Source: Hedera helix
Taxonomy: Eukaryota; Streptophyta; Magnoliopsida; Apiales; Araliaceae
Length of the DNA: 64,000 bases
Assembly (NCBI GenBank): GCA_947179155.2
Contig: OX359278.1
Location: forward strand, 27,971,273 to 28,035,272
Direction of reading: 5' to 3'
Both the position numbers and the translations under genes were made by a program. The notes under the pieces are model-generated. The model searched no databases. It saw nothing but the letters and a program-made list of their open reading frames with translations, and had not been told where the DNA came from. Positions 23,499 through 36,000 of the stretch are shown here, in pieces (the stretch's first letter is position 1; every line of letters begins with the position of its first letter).

Positions 23499-24840
23499 AA
23501 ATACTCTTATTTATTAAAGATATTAATCAAGCATTAACACAATTTACTCGTAGTCACATTATCCATACCCATTCATACATAATATGATAATAACCTATTT
23601 AAATACCTAAAGCTAATCATAAACCCCTCAATCCTTCAACATAATTGAAACATGGTTTTTCCTACACTACTTTCGATACCCAAAAAAAAAAAACAGAAGA
23701 AGAAGAAGATTTAGTTGTAAAAATTAAAATTAATTATATATTAATTAAAAATGTTTTTTGTTTCATATTTAGTTATTCTTAAAATTAAAAAATAATTTAT
23801 TAGTTTAATTAATAGTTTTCATATGAAAATAAAATTCAGTTTATAAACTTAATACATAACTGTGAGAAAGATGGTAAACCGATTTTACAAATGAAACTTT
23901 TCTTATTCTTCGAGAACGTTATCATTGTCTTGGTATGGTTGAATGGAGTGGTTGACTGTAAGAAAAGGAAAGACTACATTATTAGTACTACTAGTAGCTT
24001 ACCTACCATGAATAGTCTCGCACAAAAAATGTCAAAACGGAAACAAAATGGCCAAGTGGGCTGCCTCACATTAATTATTCATCTTTCAGTTATCATGTCA
24101 ACAGCCAAAAAATCAATTAATTATTTAATGGTGCAGTCACGTAATTTTTTATATCATTTATATAATATTATATAAACACTTTAAATAAAATAATTTATTT
24201 TAATTACTCACATAACATCATATGAATAATGTGAGAAATCATAACAAATGCCTAAAGAGTATTTAATAATTTTTCTAAAAAATCCAAATGTATATACTTC
24301 ATCCGTTTTCACAAGGTGAAGAATTTATATAATATTAAATAGATATATTTTTATTTTATGTTTATTTTTATATTTAATAAATTATTAATTTAATAGTATT
24401 AACTTCATAATATAAATATCATAATGACAAACTTGAGGATGTAGTATAACCTTATACTATTTTCTATCAAAAGTTTGTTAGCTTGTTTTTTTTTCTTTTT
24501 TTGCGAAAAAAATAATTATTTTATTTTATTTATTTAGAAATGAGGTTCTTTTTGAGAAATAGAAGGAGTTTTAAAGAATGAACGATGATCTTCTTTTAAT
24601 CACATAATTACGGAAAATTTATGATAAAAGTCCTCCATCCATCCTTGTACCACCTCAAGCTTACAGGGAGTACATAGCTAACCCTAAATGTGCATGCATG
24701 AGAATTAATCTGGATAAAAAAAGAGCAGGAAAACCCTGTTTGATCTATTCACAAGAAGTTTGAACGCATGCATCAATGGAGCCTAGCTAGCTAGGCTTTA
24801 CCTCATCAGTAATTTCCGAAAAGTTTATGACTATATCAAT
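22928..24840 (+). repeat. Old, degenerate copy of the glycosyltransferase 3' flank
   Basis: Blocks here match the downstream flank of UGT copy 1. 'gattagtttgag.aagg.atttcct' (22945) corresponds to 34355, the region around 'gaaacatggtttttcctac' (23647) to 34445, and 23818-23900 to 34600-34690. Sequence around 24680-24860 recurs at 56092-56290. No UGT coding sequence is recognisable upstream, so this is a partial duplicate. A 94-codon frame at 23891-24175 lies in this non-coding homologous flank and is rejected as a gene. Confidence 0.6.
23439..23495. repeat. (AT)n microsatellite
   Basis: About 28 TA dinucleotides, preceded by a short AAT run. Confidence 0.95.
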
Positions 24841-26259
24841 AAATTGTTGTATATGGACATTCCAAGGTTTGAAATGGGTTTAACGATTTTTTTATTTTAT
24901 TTTTTATTTTTGTTTGTTATCAAAAGTTTGAATCCAGTTATCATGAAATTATCCCGCTTTGACGATCGGTAAATTAATACTTTCGGGTACCGACACGTCA
25001 TTGGATAAAAAAATCAATGGTCAAAATTCGGTATTAATATTTAAAACGAAAAAATTCAAAAATTAATACTGAATCTCGATCATTAATTCTTTCGCTCGAT
25101 GATGTGTCGGCATTTGAAGCTATAAATTAACCGATAGTCTTAACGAAACAAATTCATGATAACCGGATCTCAAAAGTTTCACCGACTACCAGCGCAGTCT
25201 GGTAGCTAGCTAAATAAATGCCTGCAGGAGCTAGGCATAACAAACAAGATATAAGAAGTGGAATCGAAGTCGTGACCACTTCCATAGTTCCATATAAACG
25301 ATAATTTTTTGTGTTCATATATATTTTCTTGGCATGATTGAATTGGAAAGGTGAATCTTAACACTTAGAGAAAAGGAAAGGCTGACTTTAGGTAATCAAT
25401 TTTGCGGTAGTAGTTTAATTAGACACGCTTTACAATAAAATGCCATAAAGAAACAAAGTGCTTTTTCTTTTATTGTTGTTATACAGTCAGAAACGAAGTA
25501 GTTGACCTTGCATGAATTATTCATCTTTTCGATATCATGTCAATATCGCTCGATCTACTTTTAATGTTCAAAAAAAAAAAAACCTTAGATCCTATATTTA
25601 GAAAATAATGGAGTATTTCAATCGTAAAAGCAAAGGATTAGATTATTATTTTCATCATGGAACTGAATTCAAATTTATATTAATTTTTTTTTTTCTAATC
25701 AATTCTATGAACTACAATTTTTTTTAAAAGAATTGAAAAAATCATTTAAGAGTGTTAAAGTTTAGCAGCGTAGAGACACCACGTCAGATGCTTACATAGA
25801 TTTTTTAGTATATTAAAATTTGATGTGACAATGATTAAAATTAAACATGTAAATATGTAATTATATCAACAAGTGCTGGTGCTCCTATAATATCCTGAAT
25901 TTTTTAAATAATAAAATAAAAATTATAAATAAAAATAAAGAAATTATGTGAGGGAAACATACGAACGTATAAATGAAAATGAGGAAATGATACAGTTAAA
26001 AAGTTAAATTTTGAGTTTGGGTAGGAATTTTGAAAAATGCATTGCACCGTATCATCCAAAACGTTAAAATTAATAAATAAGGTACGAGTTTGGGTTTATT
26101 TTTTTTGTCAAATTCAACAATTGACTTTTTCAAATAAAAAGTCAAATTTAAAGTTAAGAGATAAATTTAAAGAAATAGATATCATTATGATATCGGAAAC
26201 GTCGAAATTAATAAAAAATAATTATAAATATGAAAATTAAAATTAAAAGTTTTGGGTCA
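24841..26259. other. AT-rich intergenic DNA, nothing recognised
   Basis: No ORF, repeat array or transposon end was found. A few poly-A and poly-T runs occur (about 25570 and 25685). Confidence 0.5.
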
Positions 26260-27784
26260 GAAAATTAAAGACGAGATTTGGCACGTAAAACGAGGAAAAC
26301 TAAAAGAGGACCCGCAGGGCTGGAAACTGCTGGAATCTTTGGATTTCAGCACATGGGAGATGAGTTGGATGGATAGAGATAAGAGGCGCATGTGTCATTA
26401 ACCAACTTGAATATTTCTTACGTTAACATAAAAAAAGAAAAGAAAGAACCTAGAAGAGGGACACCCCACCACATGGAAACAAGTGACAACATTTTTAATC
26501 ATAAGAAAAAAGCTAACTTTATATAATACACCTCCAAGCCCCAAATCCCCCCATACAAGAAAAAGAGAGGGTGATGTGCAGAGCTCGGTAGGAATCGAAG
26601 AGGAAGAAGGAAGATCCAAGCAATCAAGCTACGACAAAAAATCAATTAACCGACGAATGTATAACGTCCTAAACGCTTCCTTGTTCGATATTTTTGTAAA
26701 ATACTTAGATTTATGGTAGTAATCAGGTATCACACTAATTCACATCTAAAAATGTTGAATCATGGTGATGAATAACTTAGATGATGGAAAACTAGTGAAG
26801 AAACGCAAGAAAAACTTTTAAAGCGAACGTTGAAATTTTTAGTTTACGGACTCTTTTGAAAATAGCATAACTCCTTGTATACTTCGAGTTTTTGAGCTCG
26901 GTTGGTGTTTAATCGAAGCTTGATATGTCAACTACATGTAGGAAAAATAATCGACTCAAAACGCTTTATAAATTGTCCAGGAAAAATCCTAGAAGTAGAC
27001 TGCCAATCTGCCGACAGACTGTCGAACAGTTTCTGGCGACACTGTTGGGACAGAATTTCGGGACTGTTAACGGCAGAATTTGGCTAGCTCATAGAAAGAA
27101 AAGCTTTAAATTAAGAAGAAGTTATGGTGTTTTGAGCGAGACAGGGCGGTGCTGAAAATAAAATCTGGACAGTTTCTGTTCGAATTGTTGTGCGGCCTGT
27201 GGAGGACTGTATGTATGGAATCTGATCAGGGTGTAGAGACCCAAAGTTGTAGCTATGGAAGTTATAAAGAAAACCGCACTGATTTCATCAGATTTCGTTA
27301 ATTCTACGAATTGTTATGATTTTTCGAATAACAGGGACGTAATCGGTATTTTCAGAAAAGATTAAAACTTTAAAACTAAAATTAGTAAATTGGAAGTTTT
27401 GTAATTTCAGAGGCCACGGAATGTATAAAACGTGTTATACGTGTATTTTAGTCCGTAAAATAAAATTGCCTTGAATAGCGTGCTAAACATAAATAATTTT
27501 ACAAATGTGGATAGGTGAAGTAAATAAGAAATTAATGAATTTAATTTTGGAGAAATTGTCGATAATTGTTTGGAGGATTAAAATTGCACCCAAAAAGAGA
27601 ATAATGTGACAAAAGAATTATTTAATATAAAAATAATTTTTTGATGCGAAAGAAATTAATTAATTAAAGAAATTTGGGAAATGTTAAATATATTATTAAT
27701 ATTTTTTTACCTTCATGAATAATAATGTAAATCAATTACAAAGAGGATTTATTGGGCTAGTAAATAGTCAAGCAGGACCAGGCA
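26260..27784 (+). mobile_element. Probable decayed plus-oriented LTR fragment
   Basis: The phrase near 26855-26900 ('catAactccttgtatacttcgag', 'tttgagctcggttgg') and the moderate-GC block 26950-27300 resemble the leader part of long Gypsy LTRs seen elsewhere here. The AT-rich part 27480-27720 would be the corresponding AT zone. No clean terminus or TSD was found. Short frames (26902-27087, 26925-27155) are not supported as genes. The assignment is tentative. Confidence 0.3.
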
Positions 27785-28434
27785 TGTGACGCTCTCAAAT
27801 TCGGTTACCAATATCTCGAATTTAGTCTCACAACTCAATACGTCCAAATACGTCTAAACAACATTTAATAACTAATGTCGAATATATAAACATATGTTAT
27901 TCATTACAAAAGGTCATTCAAGTCTTAAGGTTCCTTAACCTTTACCAAAATACATCACGAATGCCTTATATACACAAAATGATTCGTATTACAGAACATA
28001 ATATCAAAACAAGGTAAGGAATATGCAAATCTAATTCTTCATCTTTCCTTTTTCCTTATCCTTAATTGTTTGAACTTTCTAGTTTAGCTATAAATAATTC
28101 ATGATATAGCAAAGGTGAATAACTACTTTGCTCATCAAATATAAAAATGAGCAATGAAGAATATATTATGAATGACAAGAAATAATTTCAAATGATTCAA
28201 CAATATAAGGACAATTGATGAATAACTGAAATAGTATAATCAATGCGCAAATGAAAGAATGAGTATTGATTAAATTTTGCTGAGTTGTCAAATAGATCAT
28301 GAACAAATGCTAAGAAATCAATCATTCAACTGACCCTTTTAGGTTATAATCCACCAGGGTTATACTTGAGGGGATCAGTCTCTCGTATACTATGTATATG
28401 CATAACATTCACTTGTGCTGGTAATCGGATAACC

Positions 28435-28435
<1 letters not shown>

Positions 28436-28472
<37 letters not shown>

Positions 28473-28474
28473 TA
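28436..28474. repeat. (AT)n microsatellite in LTR E
   Basis: Interrupted TA repeat with one TATG interruption. Confidence 0.9.
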
Positions 28475-29029
28475 TTCATTATGGGTTGTTCTCTCAGTCT
28501 AAGAATTCGCACCAACAACTAGTTTGAATAACTTTTAAAATATCTAACATACAAACGTCTAGTCGAAACAATTGGCATCGACTACTTCTTAAATAGTTTG
28601 TATGTAAAGAATTTTAAATGATTCACAATTCAATGATAGAATGAGAATGCAATTGAACTATGTGCGAATGTCAAGAATAATTGTCGATGTGATATAATTT
28701 ACAATAATTAAAGCACTTAGTATATACTTGAAAAATATAATTCGAGTTTGGTTTAGGAAACTTGTCTTGTTCGTTGATTATGACTTACACAATTTAAATT
28801 ACTTCATTGTGACAATTTTACATTAACAACTTTGGTCTACCAATTAGTATTACATACAATTTGTTCACTTAAATGTTTACTATCACTAATCACTTATCAT
28901 TTAACGACCTATGATTATCACATAGCACATCACAAAATATTTTCATTACTTTATTATCATTTACTAAACTTCAAACATTCAATTTCTTATTTATTTAGAC
29001 CGTTAAACAATTTATCATAATTGTTTAAC

Positions 29030-29750
29030 TATCTTATTTATTATCTAACATTGTTTAGATAATAAACAATCATTTTAATTACTTTTATTTATTACATAAT
29101 ATTAATTAAATAATAACTAATTATTTAATTTAATTTTGTTCCTCTTTAATTATTATTTAACATTCGTTAAATAATAATTGGTTAATTAACTATTCTTATT
29201 TATTATTTAATATTAATTAAATAATAAATACCTATTTTATTAACTTCATTCCTCCTTATTTATTATTTAATAATTAAATAATAAATAAATAATTAATTTA
29301 GTTTCCTTGCTTTATTTATTTATTTATTATTTAATATTAATTAAATAGTTAATTTATTAACTTTAGTTCCCCTTTAATTATTATTTAATATTATTTGAAT
29401 AATAAATAATTAATTAATTACTCTTATTTATTATTTAATATTAATTAAATAATAAATAATTATTTCATTAACTTTATTTAATATATTTAAATATCAAATA
29501 ATGAACTTAATTACTTTATTTATTATTTAATATTAATAAAATAATAAATAACAAATTTAATTCCTTTTATTTAATTTATTTATTATTTAATAAAAATTAA
29601 ATAATAAATAATTAATTATTTCTAGTTACTTTAATTATAATTTAATATTAATTAAATAATAATTAATTACTTTAAATATTTTTATTTTACTTTATTTATT
29701 ATTTAAAGTTATTTAAATAATAAACAATTATTTTATTTGAATCTCATATT
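29030..29750. repeat. AT-palindrome array in LTR E
   Basis: Repeated units built from TTTATTATTTAATATTAATTAAATAATAAA, each a near-perfect inverted repeat, about ten units with a period of 60-75 bp. It is the positional equivalent of 8480-9660 in LTR B. Confidence 0.8.
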
Positions 29751-30439
29751 AATTATATTAATATTTAACATATTATACAACCCAATTAGTTAATTACAAT
29801 CGGGCCGACCCGATTTCAGCTCGACCTGTAATTTCAGCGCATCCGAGCAGCAGCGGCACCTAGGTGCCCGAAAATCTGATGGAAATAGATACTGAGGCGC
29901 TTGTTGCCAGGGAATTCTAGTTTTGCATTTATTATTTCTTTTTTTTTTTTATAATTTTTATTTACACTTTGATAAACATAATTACAACTTGTATAAAATA
30001 AAATATATACATCTAAATGATGCAAGATCAAATTTGTTGGATTCTTAACTTCAATAGAACCAATCACCCTAGTGCCCCTACTAATTAGGTGGCACAATTG
30101 TAAATTGTGCTAAAAAAAAAAACACTGGTAAAATAAAAAAAAAATTGGTTAATTTTAGTAGAACCACTCATAGATCCTAGTAGCCCTAAAGGCCCTACTA
30201 GCTCTATCACTGTTGACTATCAATAATGCCCTCAATCAAATAAAGTAAACGCTAAATATAAGGGTGGTACAATTGTAATTGTAAATAAAAATTGGAGATT
30301 ATTAGAAATTGGATAGGTAGCTGAATTCTTAACATTTATGATTTCTCCCCCACCGCCAGATTATTATTTTTGCTGTTTTGCTGTTAAGCTTCTAGAGGAT
30401 CTTTTTTGTTTAATACGTATAATCTCCTCCTTTTTTTGT

Positions 30440-31446
30440 TTTTATTTTTATTTTTTATTCTTTATAATAAGGTCATATTCATCACTTTCTCTGTGTTTCT
30501 TTTCTTCTAATGTAGGGTTTTACACCTTCGTTTGTATGAGTTAATTTTTATAATGACTAAATATAATCTTTTTGTGATTTGGAAAGTTTATATCGTATTT
30601 TATTGTTGGATAGAGTAAGAGTATATTTGAAATCATTTTGTAAAATGTAATTAATGATTTTTTTTTATAAAATAGTTTGTATTTGGTAAAGAAAAATACT
30701 TAAATTAATAAAAAGAAAAAATATTTGTTAATCCCTTATTTTTAGTATAAATTATTAAAATTAAATGTTTAAAAAAATAAAGATGAGTAATGGATGTATG
30801 AATTATATAAATAAATACGAATAGATTAGTAATATATTTGATCAAACTTTATTATTCTCTCTGTTCTAAAAGTAGAGATATGTTTTTCTTTTTAATGTGT
30901 TCCAAAATTAGATATAAATTTCTATTTTAAGACAATAAAGTGATATAATATTCTAAATTTATCATTATTTTTTTATTATTATTTTTTATATCATACCATC
31001 AAAGTTGAATTTCTAACTAATACTTGAGAACATAAAATTGTTCTTAAAAATTATCGATTTATAAATATATTTTTAATTTTGAAATTGATAAAGTATTAGA
31101 TTTGAAAAATGCTCAAAAGCTGTAAATTAAGATTTCTGATTATTTTTATAAAAATTAATTATAATTGTTTTTTAAAATTAACTAATCAAACATTTTTTAC
31201 CTTTTAAAAATGATTATAAGCAACAATCTCAAACACCATCCATTCCGCAACTTTATCATGTACATAATTAAAATCTTTGTTATTGAATGAGTTTTTTATT
31301 TTATTTTAGTAATAATAATAAAATAATAATAAAAGAAGGATTTCTAGAAGTTTGACCGAGGGGCTCTGGAAAGTATGAGTATTCACACTGAAACGGCCAT
31401 TAATTCAGGGCCATTATTGTCATTGTCATTGTCATTTCATTTCTTC
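30440..31446 (+). repeat. Upstream segment of UGT duplication unit, copy 1
   Basis: It matches 36070-37200 (copy 2) and 40700-41680 (copy 3). For example, the segment around 'tagggttttacaccttcgtttgtatgag' (30511) is repeated with few changes at about 36134 and 40764. It lacks the small MITE present in copies 2 and 3 after 'atatttga'. No genes occur in it. Confidence 0.8.
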
Positions 31447-31454
31447 TCACTGAG

Positions 31455-32163
31455 TAGACATGCACAGTAGGCAGGTTTAGCTTGGGTCTGATAGGCTTTG
31501 GTCGTTGATCAGGCCGGGCCAGACTTTGACTTTTGGGCCTGTAAGCCGGGCCACGCCGGATTTCTAGATAAAAGTCTGGCCTTTTTAGGCCTATAGGCCA
31601 GGCCGGGCCAGCCCTGTAGGCTAGCCCGGACCAGGCCTTGGGCTGGGTCAGGCCAGTCCAGTCTTTGGGCCGGGCCAGACCAGACCTAAAAATGTAATCA
31701 ACTAATTTTTAATGTGAAATATAAATATTAAATAAGCTAACTACTATATTAATTAAATATATTGACAAAAAATTAAAAATGAGTAACTAATCAATAATAA
31801 ATAATGAGTCGATTATAAATATTTTGCTTCAAAATATTTTAAAAATATCTTCAAAATTCAAATATTCAAAAAATGTATCTTCCTAACTTCAAAAACTATC
31901 TCTTCATTATATCTTCAAAAAATATATCTTCAATTTTCAAAAAAATATATATCTTCAATATTCATGAATGTGCAATTTCGCGTAGGCTGGGCCGGGCCGG
32001 GCCGGACCTTTGCATAGGCCGGGCCATGCCGGGCTTTTTCGTAGACCGGGTTAGGCCGAACTTTTTCGTATGCCGGGCCAGGCCGGACTTTTACGTCAAA
32101 ATAATAATCTGTTCAAAGATTGTAGGTCGAACTGGTCCAACTTGAGCTTTTTGTGCATCTCTA
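31455..32163. mobile_element. Non-autonomous hAT-like element, 709 bp, GGCCGGGCC-rich ends
   Basis: The termini are TAGACATGCACA at the left and TGTGCATCTCTA at the right, an imperfect inverted repeat. Flanks are TCACTGAG (31447-31454) and TCATTGAG (32164-32171), an 8-bp target duplication with one mismatch, typical of hAT elements. Both ends carry clustered 'ggccgggcc'-type GC repeats; the middle is AT-rich. There is no transposase. It interrupts the upstream region of UGT copy 1, about 0.8 kb before its ATG. Confidence 0.8.
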
Positions 32164-32417
32164 TCATTGAGTATAAAAGAAGGATTTTGTTATTGTCATT
32201 TCTTCTCTCTTTAATTCAGGGCCATTAATTTTTTTTAAAATTTTTCCAACCATAATTTATAGTGGGGACAACAAAAGCATCGGCTTCAACATAATTTTTA
32301 GTACTTGAACGTGTTAATTTCTAATATCAATTATACATTAGTTTATGGGTTAATCTAATGGCATAGTTAAAACTTACTGGAATATTAAATTAATATTCGA
32401 TTCTCATCGATTGTGAG

Positions 32418-32418
<1 letters not shown>

Positions 32419-32470
<52 letters not shown>
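32419..32470. repeat. (AT)n microsatellite
   Basis: About 26 AT dinucleotides between the hAT element and UGT copy 1; absent from copies 2 and 3. Confidence 0.95.
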
Positions 32471-32472
<2 letters not shown>

Positions 32473-32850
32473 CTTTATGCGACTTATTTTCTCTTTAATA
32501 TGAGTATTGTAATAGATGTAAATTATCAAATTTATTTTTACCTGGTTCAATACTTTTTTAATTAGAAATATATATCATTTCTTTGTAAATTGATTTAATT
32601 TTAGAATAAAATATATAAATATCCTTAATAAAAGATCAAATATATATTTTAGATGTTTATGCATGCAATGCAATTTCCCTCGCTTATAATTGGAATGTAT
32701 TGTCTCAAATATGTATCTCAAATAATTCAGTATCATAAATTGGTTGAATATATTTTTTATAATTGTTTATGTCATAAAATACAGCATCATTCGTGGCATG
32801 CTTTAAAGCCCTATACCTTTTAATTGCACAACTAGTTAGTTTTCATATTC

Positions 32851-32858
32851 TATAAAAG
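32851..32858 (+). promoter_or_regulatory. TATA box of UGT copy 1
   Basis: TATAAAAG in the context 'tttcatattctataaaag', which is shared exactly with UGT copy 2 (37523). It lies 92 bp before the ATG at 32951, so the promoter core of the deleted copy is preserved. Confidence 0.7.
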
Positions 32859-32950
32859 CATGTCCTTTATGAAGACATTTGCAAAGCATATCTCCTTTAG
32901 AATTCAAGAACCAGAAGGGTAGAATCCTAGCCAACAAAAAATTATCTAGG

Positions 32951-33664
32951 ATGGCACCCAATGAAAACCACCACCAAATCTCCAACGCCCAAAACGGCCA
33001 AAACAAAGCCCAAGTAGTTATAGTGATGGTACCCTATGCCGCACAAGGCCACATGAACCAACTCCTCCATCTCTCCCGCCTCCTCTCACCATACAACATA
33101 CCCATCCACTACGTTTGCACCACCGCTTACACCCAAAAACTAAAGTCCCGCCTCCACGGCTGGGATCCACTCTCCGCCGCCAACCTCCATTTCCATGAAT
33201 TTGAAGTCCCTTCTTTTCACCCTCCTCCTCCTACCCCGGGAGGCTCCGCCCAAATCCCTGCACTCTTCGGCCCATCAGTCGAAGCATCCGTCTTTCTCCG
33301 AGAGCCCGTTGCCAAACTATTGCGGGCCCTGTCGCCCACGGCCCAAAGGCTAGTAGTTATTCATGATTTCTTCATGTCTTCAACCGTAGCGGCGTGGCCA
33401 ATGCATTCAGACCAGCCCAGAAATGCGGTGCTAATAACGAAGGGGCTGAAAACGGGTATACTTGTGAGGGACTGGGGACTTGGGGGTGGATTGGTGACAT
33501 CGTTAACGGTTGAAAAGGCGGTTAGAAAATTGATGGCCTCAATAGAAGGGGAGAAGATAAGGAAGAGGGCGGTGGAAGTGGGCGGTGATGTCCGGCGATC
33601 GGTGGCTAAAGGTGGCGTTACTAGAGCAGAGTTGGATTCTTTTGTTGCTCACATCACCAAATAG
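32951..33664 (+). pseudogene. UGT copy 1: zeatin O-glucosyltransferase-like, 241-codon in-frame deletion
   Basis: It encodes 237 aa from the ATG equivalent to copy 2 (an upstream in-frame ATG at 32879 is less likely because it lies in the conserved 5' leader). The N-terminal half has MVPYAAQGHMNQLLHLSRLL with the catalytic-type His and runs to HDFFMSSTV. It then jumps directly to AAWPMHSDQPRNAVLITKGL and continues to the normal C-terminus VAHITK. Compared with copy 2, codons 144-384 are missing, exactly 723 bp. The join has short homology (CCGT-like) and keeps the frame. Lost are the rest of the N-terminal acceptor domain and linker, most of the sugar-donor domain and 35 of the 44 residues of the PSPG motif. 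Glycosyltransferase activity is not expected. The rest has no stops, and a three-residue insertion (NGQ) also keeps the frame. Confidence 0.9.
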
Positions 33665-36000
33665 AAATGAGTTGGTTAATTTCTACAAGGCCGAATTATG
33701 TGCATGTGAAGCTATAACAACTCGGACTAGCCGAGTTTAGAATAAAGTTCAATCTAGTATTGAGTGCTAGCGAGTCATCTTAATTCACTACAGAAGGCTG
33801 CAAAGAACCACCGAAGAGAACAATTAAGTTGTCCATCTCGTAAGTGTGTGTTAGTTTTATAGATTGTAGTACATTTGGTTGCATCCAACTGCATGTTCAG
33901 TGAGCTGCTAGATTATGTTATGCCTAGTAAAATATATAGACTATAATACGAGTTAAATTATCTTTATATCTTTTACATGTGCCTAGTGACTGGTACTATA
34001 TAGTAGGTACTTTGCTACCACATATAAAGAACAACCAGATTAATTCGTGAGCACATTGGTAGTCATTGAATAATAAACAAAAATAATACCAACAAGAAAA
34101 ATGAAAATCAATTTCAAATTTAGGACTCTTGATATAACCAAGATTTGTTTATAATCATAAACATTTTAGAGATTATTCAACAGTTTGTGAATATCAAGTC
34201 ACAAGCATTATATTTCCACCAATCAACTGGGATTTTCCAGTACTTCTGTATGGATGGTAGGTGTAGGCGGACAAAACCTATTGTGAGACTTCTTATTTAA
34301 TAATTGGAATAATAATTTACCCATTCACAGCAATTGTCTCAGTACTTTTCTTTTGATTAGTTTGAGGAAGGGATTTCCTTTTCTTTTTTAACCTATTTAA
34401 ATACATAAAGCTAATCATAAACGCTGTAATCCGACAACATAATCGAAACATGGTTTTTTCTACTCCACTTTCGAAATCAAAAAAGAAAAAGAAGAAGAAG
34501 ATTTAGTTGTAAAAATAAAAATTACATATTAATTAAAAATATGCTTTTATTTCATATTTAATTATTCTAAAAATTAAACCATAATTTGTTAATTTAATTA
34601 ATAGTTTTCATTTGAAAATAAAATTCAGTTTATAAACTTAATATATAAGGGCGAGAAAGATGGTAAATCGATTTTACAAATGAAACTTTTCTTATACTAT
34701 ATAAATTGAATGGAGGGAGAGAACGTATTACTTTCTTTAATTGTCTAGTTTGGCGGTACCTAGATTGGATATACGTAGTATCATTTTCTTGATATGGTTG
34801 AATGGAGAGGGACGGTGACAATAGTCCAACAAGAAAAGGCAAATTATAGTAGCTTAGCTACCATGAATAGATGCGTCCGACAAAAAATGTCAAAACCTCA
34901 TGTCAATATTAAAAAATATCCAAGTGTATATACATCCGTTTTAACAAGGTGAAGAATTTATATAATATTACATAGATATTTTTTTATTTTATGTTTATTC
35001 TTATATTTAATAAATTATTAATTTAATAGTATTAGTTTTATAATATAAATATTATAATAACAAATTTGAAGATGTTTTATAATTTTATAGTATTATCTAT
35101 TAAAAGAGTTTGTTTGTTTGTTTGAAAAAAACAAATTTTATTTTAGACCTTGCATGAAATACTCATCTTTTCGGAAACACTCTGCTCAACTTTTAAATAA
35201 AAATATTCCTTAAACAATTGACTTTTTGTAATCAATTATTCATTCTGTCTCAAAGTTATTTTTAAAACCCAAAAATAAAATAAAAATAAAAAATAAAACC
35301 CAAAAATAAAAAAAAATCCTAAAGTATATCTGAGACAGATAATCTGTTTTAAAAAATAATTTATACTCAAATATTTGAGACGGATGCATCCGTTTCTAAC
35401 TTTGTTTCTAACTTTTACATATAAAATAATTGGTTTTAAAATCAGTCTCTAAAATTACACGTTCAATCTGTTGAGACAGACTAAAATTCGATGTCAAATT
35501 AAATTAATCCATCTCAAAATAAAAATATTTGAGACATAATTTTGCACGACTCTAAATTTTCGTTTCTGATATTCAATTTTTCTGGCGATGATTGAACTTT
35601 CAAAAAAACTATCAAAAATGATTAAAATTTGATCATATAAGTTGACATGCTTACTGACATATACATATGAACTAGTCAATTTTGAGTATAAAATATTAAA
35701 ATTAAATGTTTTAAAAAATAAAAATGAGTAATGGATGTATGAATTATAAAAATAAATAGAATAGATATTATTATTTTTTATTTTAAAATTAGTGATATAT
35801 TTTTCTTTTTAATGTGATCTAAAATTAGATATATATTTATATTTTAAAATAATAAAATCTATACACATAATAATTAAATATTATATTTATTTATATCATT
35901 AAAAAATAAAGTATGATACGAATTTTAACGTCAAATCTCATTTTTTAAGTGTAAATGAAAATAATTTTTAATATAATATTTAATTATTATGTATTTTTAT
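33665..36000. other. Downstream flank of UGT copy 1 and spacer
   Basis: 33665-34690 matches the downstream flank of copy 2 (39028-39773) and pieces at 22928-24200 and 54047-54980. A short inverted repeat 'aactcggactagccgagtt' and an AATAAA follow the stop codon. The AT-rich remainder has no gene. Positions 35650-36000 resemble 40280-40600, the start of duplication unit 3. Confidence 0.6.

Larger units (their letters stand above)
27785..30110 (-). mobile_element. LTR E: truncated long Gypsy-like LTR, minus-oriented
   Basis: It starts TGTGACGCTCTC at 27785, the plus-strand image of an LTR 3' end. It is related to LTR B in its first kilobase (28120-28850 versus 7631-8400) and has the same order of parts: AT-palindrome array (29030-29750), CCGA-type motifs and a GC palindrome GGCACCTAGGTGCC (29856-29869), then a phrase 'catctaaatgatgcaag' (30009). 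The part that would hold the promoter and 5' end is missing beyond about 30110. Confidence 0.55.

Noticed and set aside
32879..32950. Upstream in-frame ATG of UGT copy 1 adding 24 residues
   Set aside because: This stretch corresponds to the 5' leader in copies 2 and 3; the conserved start is at 32951.
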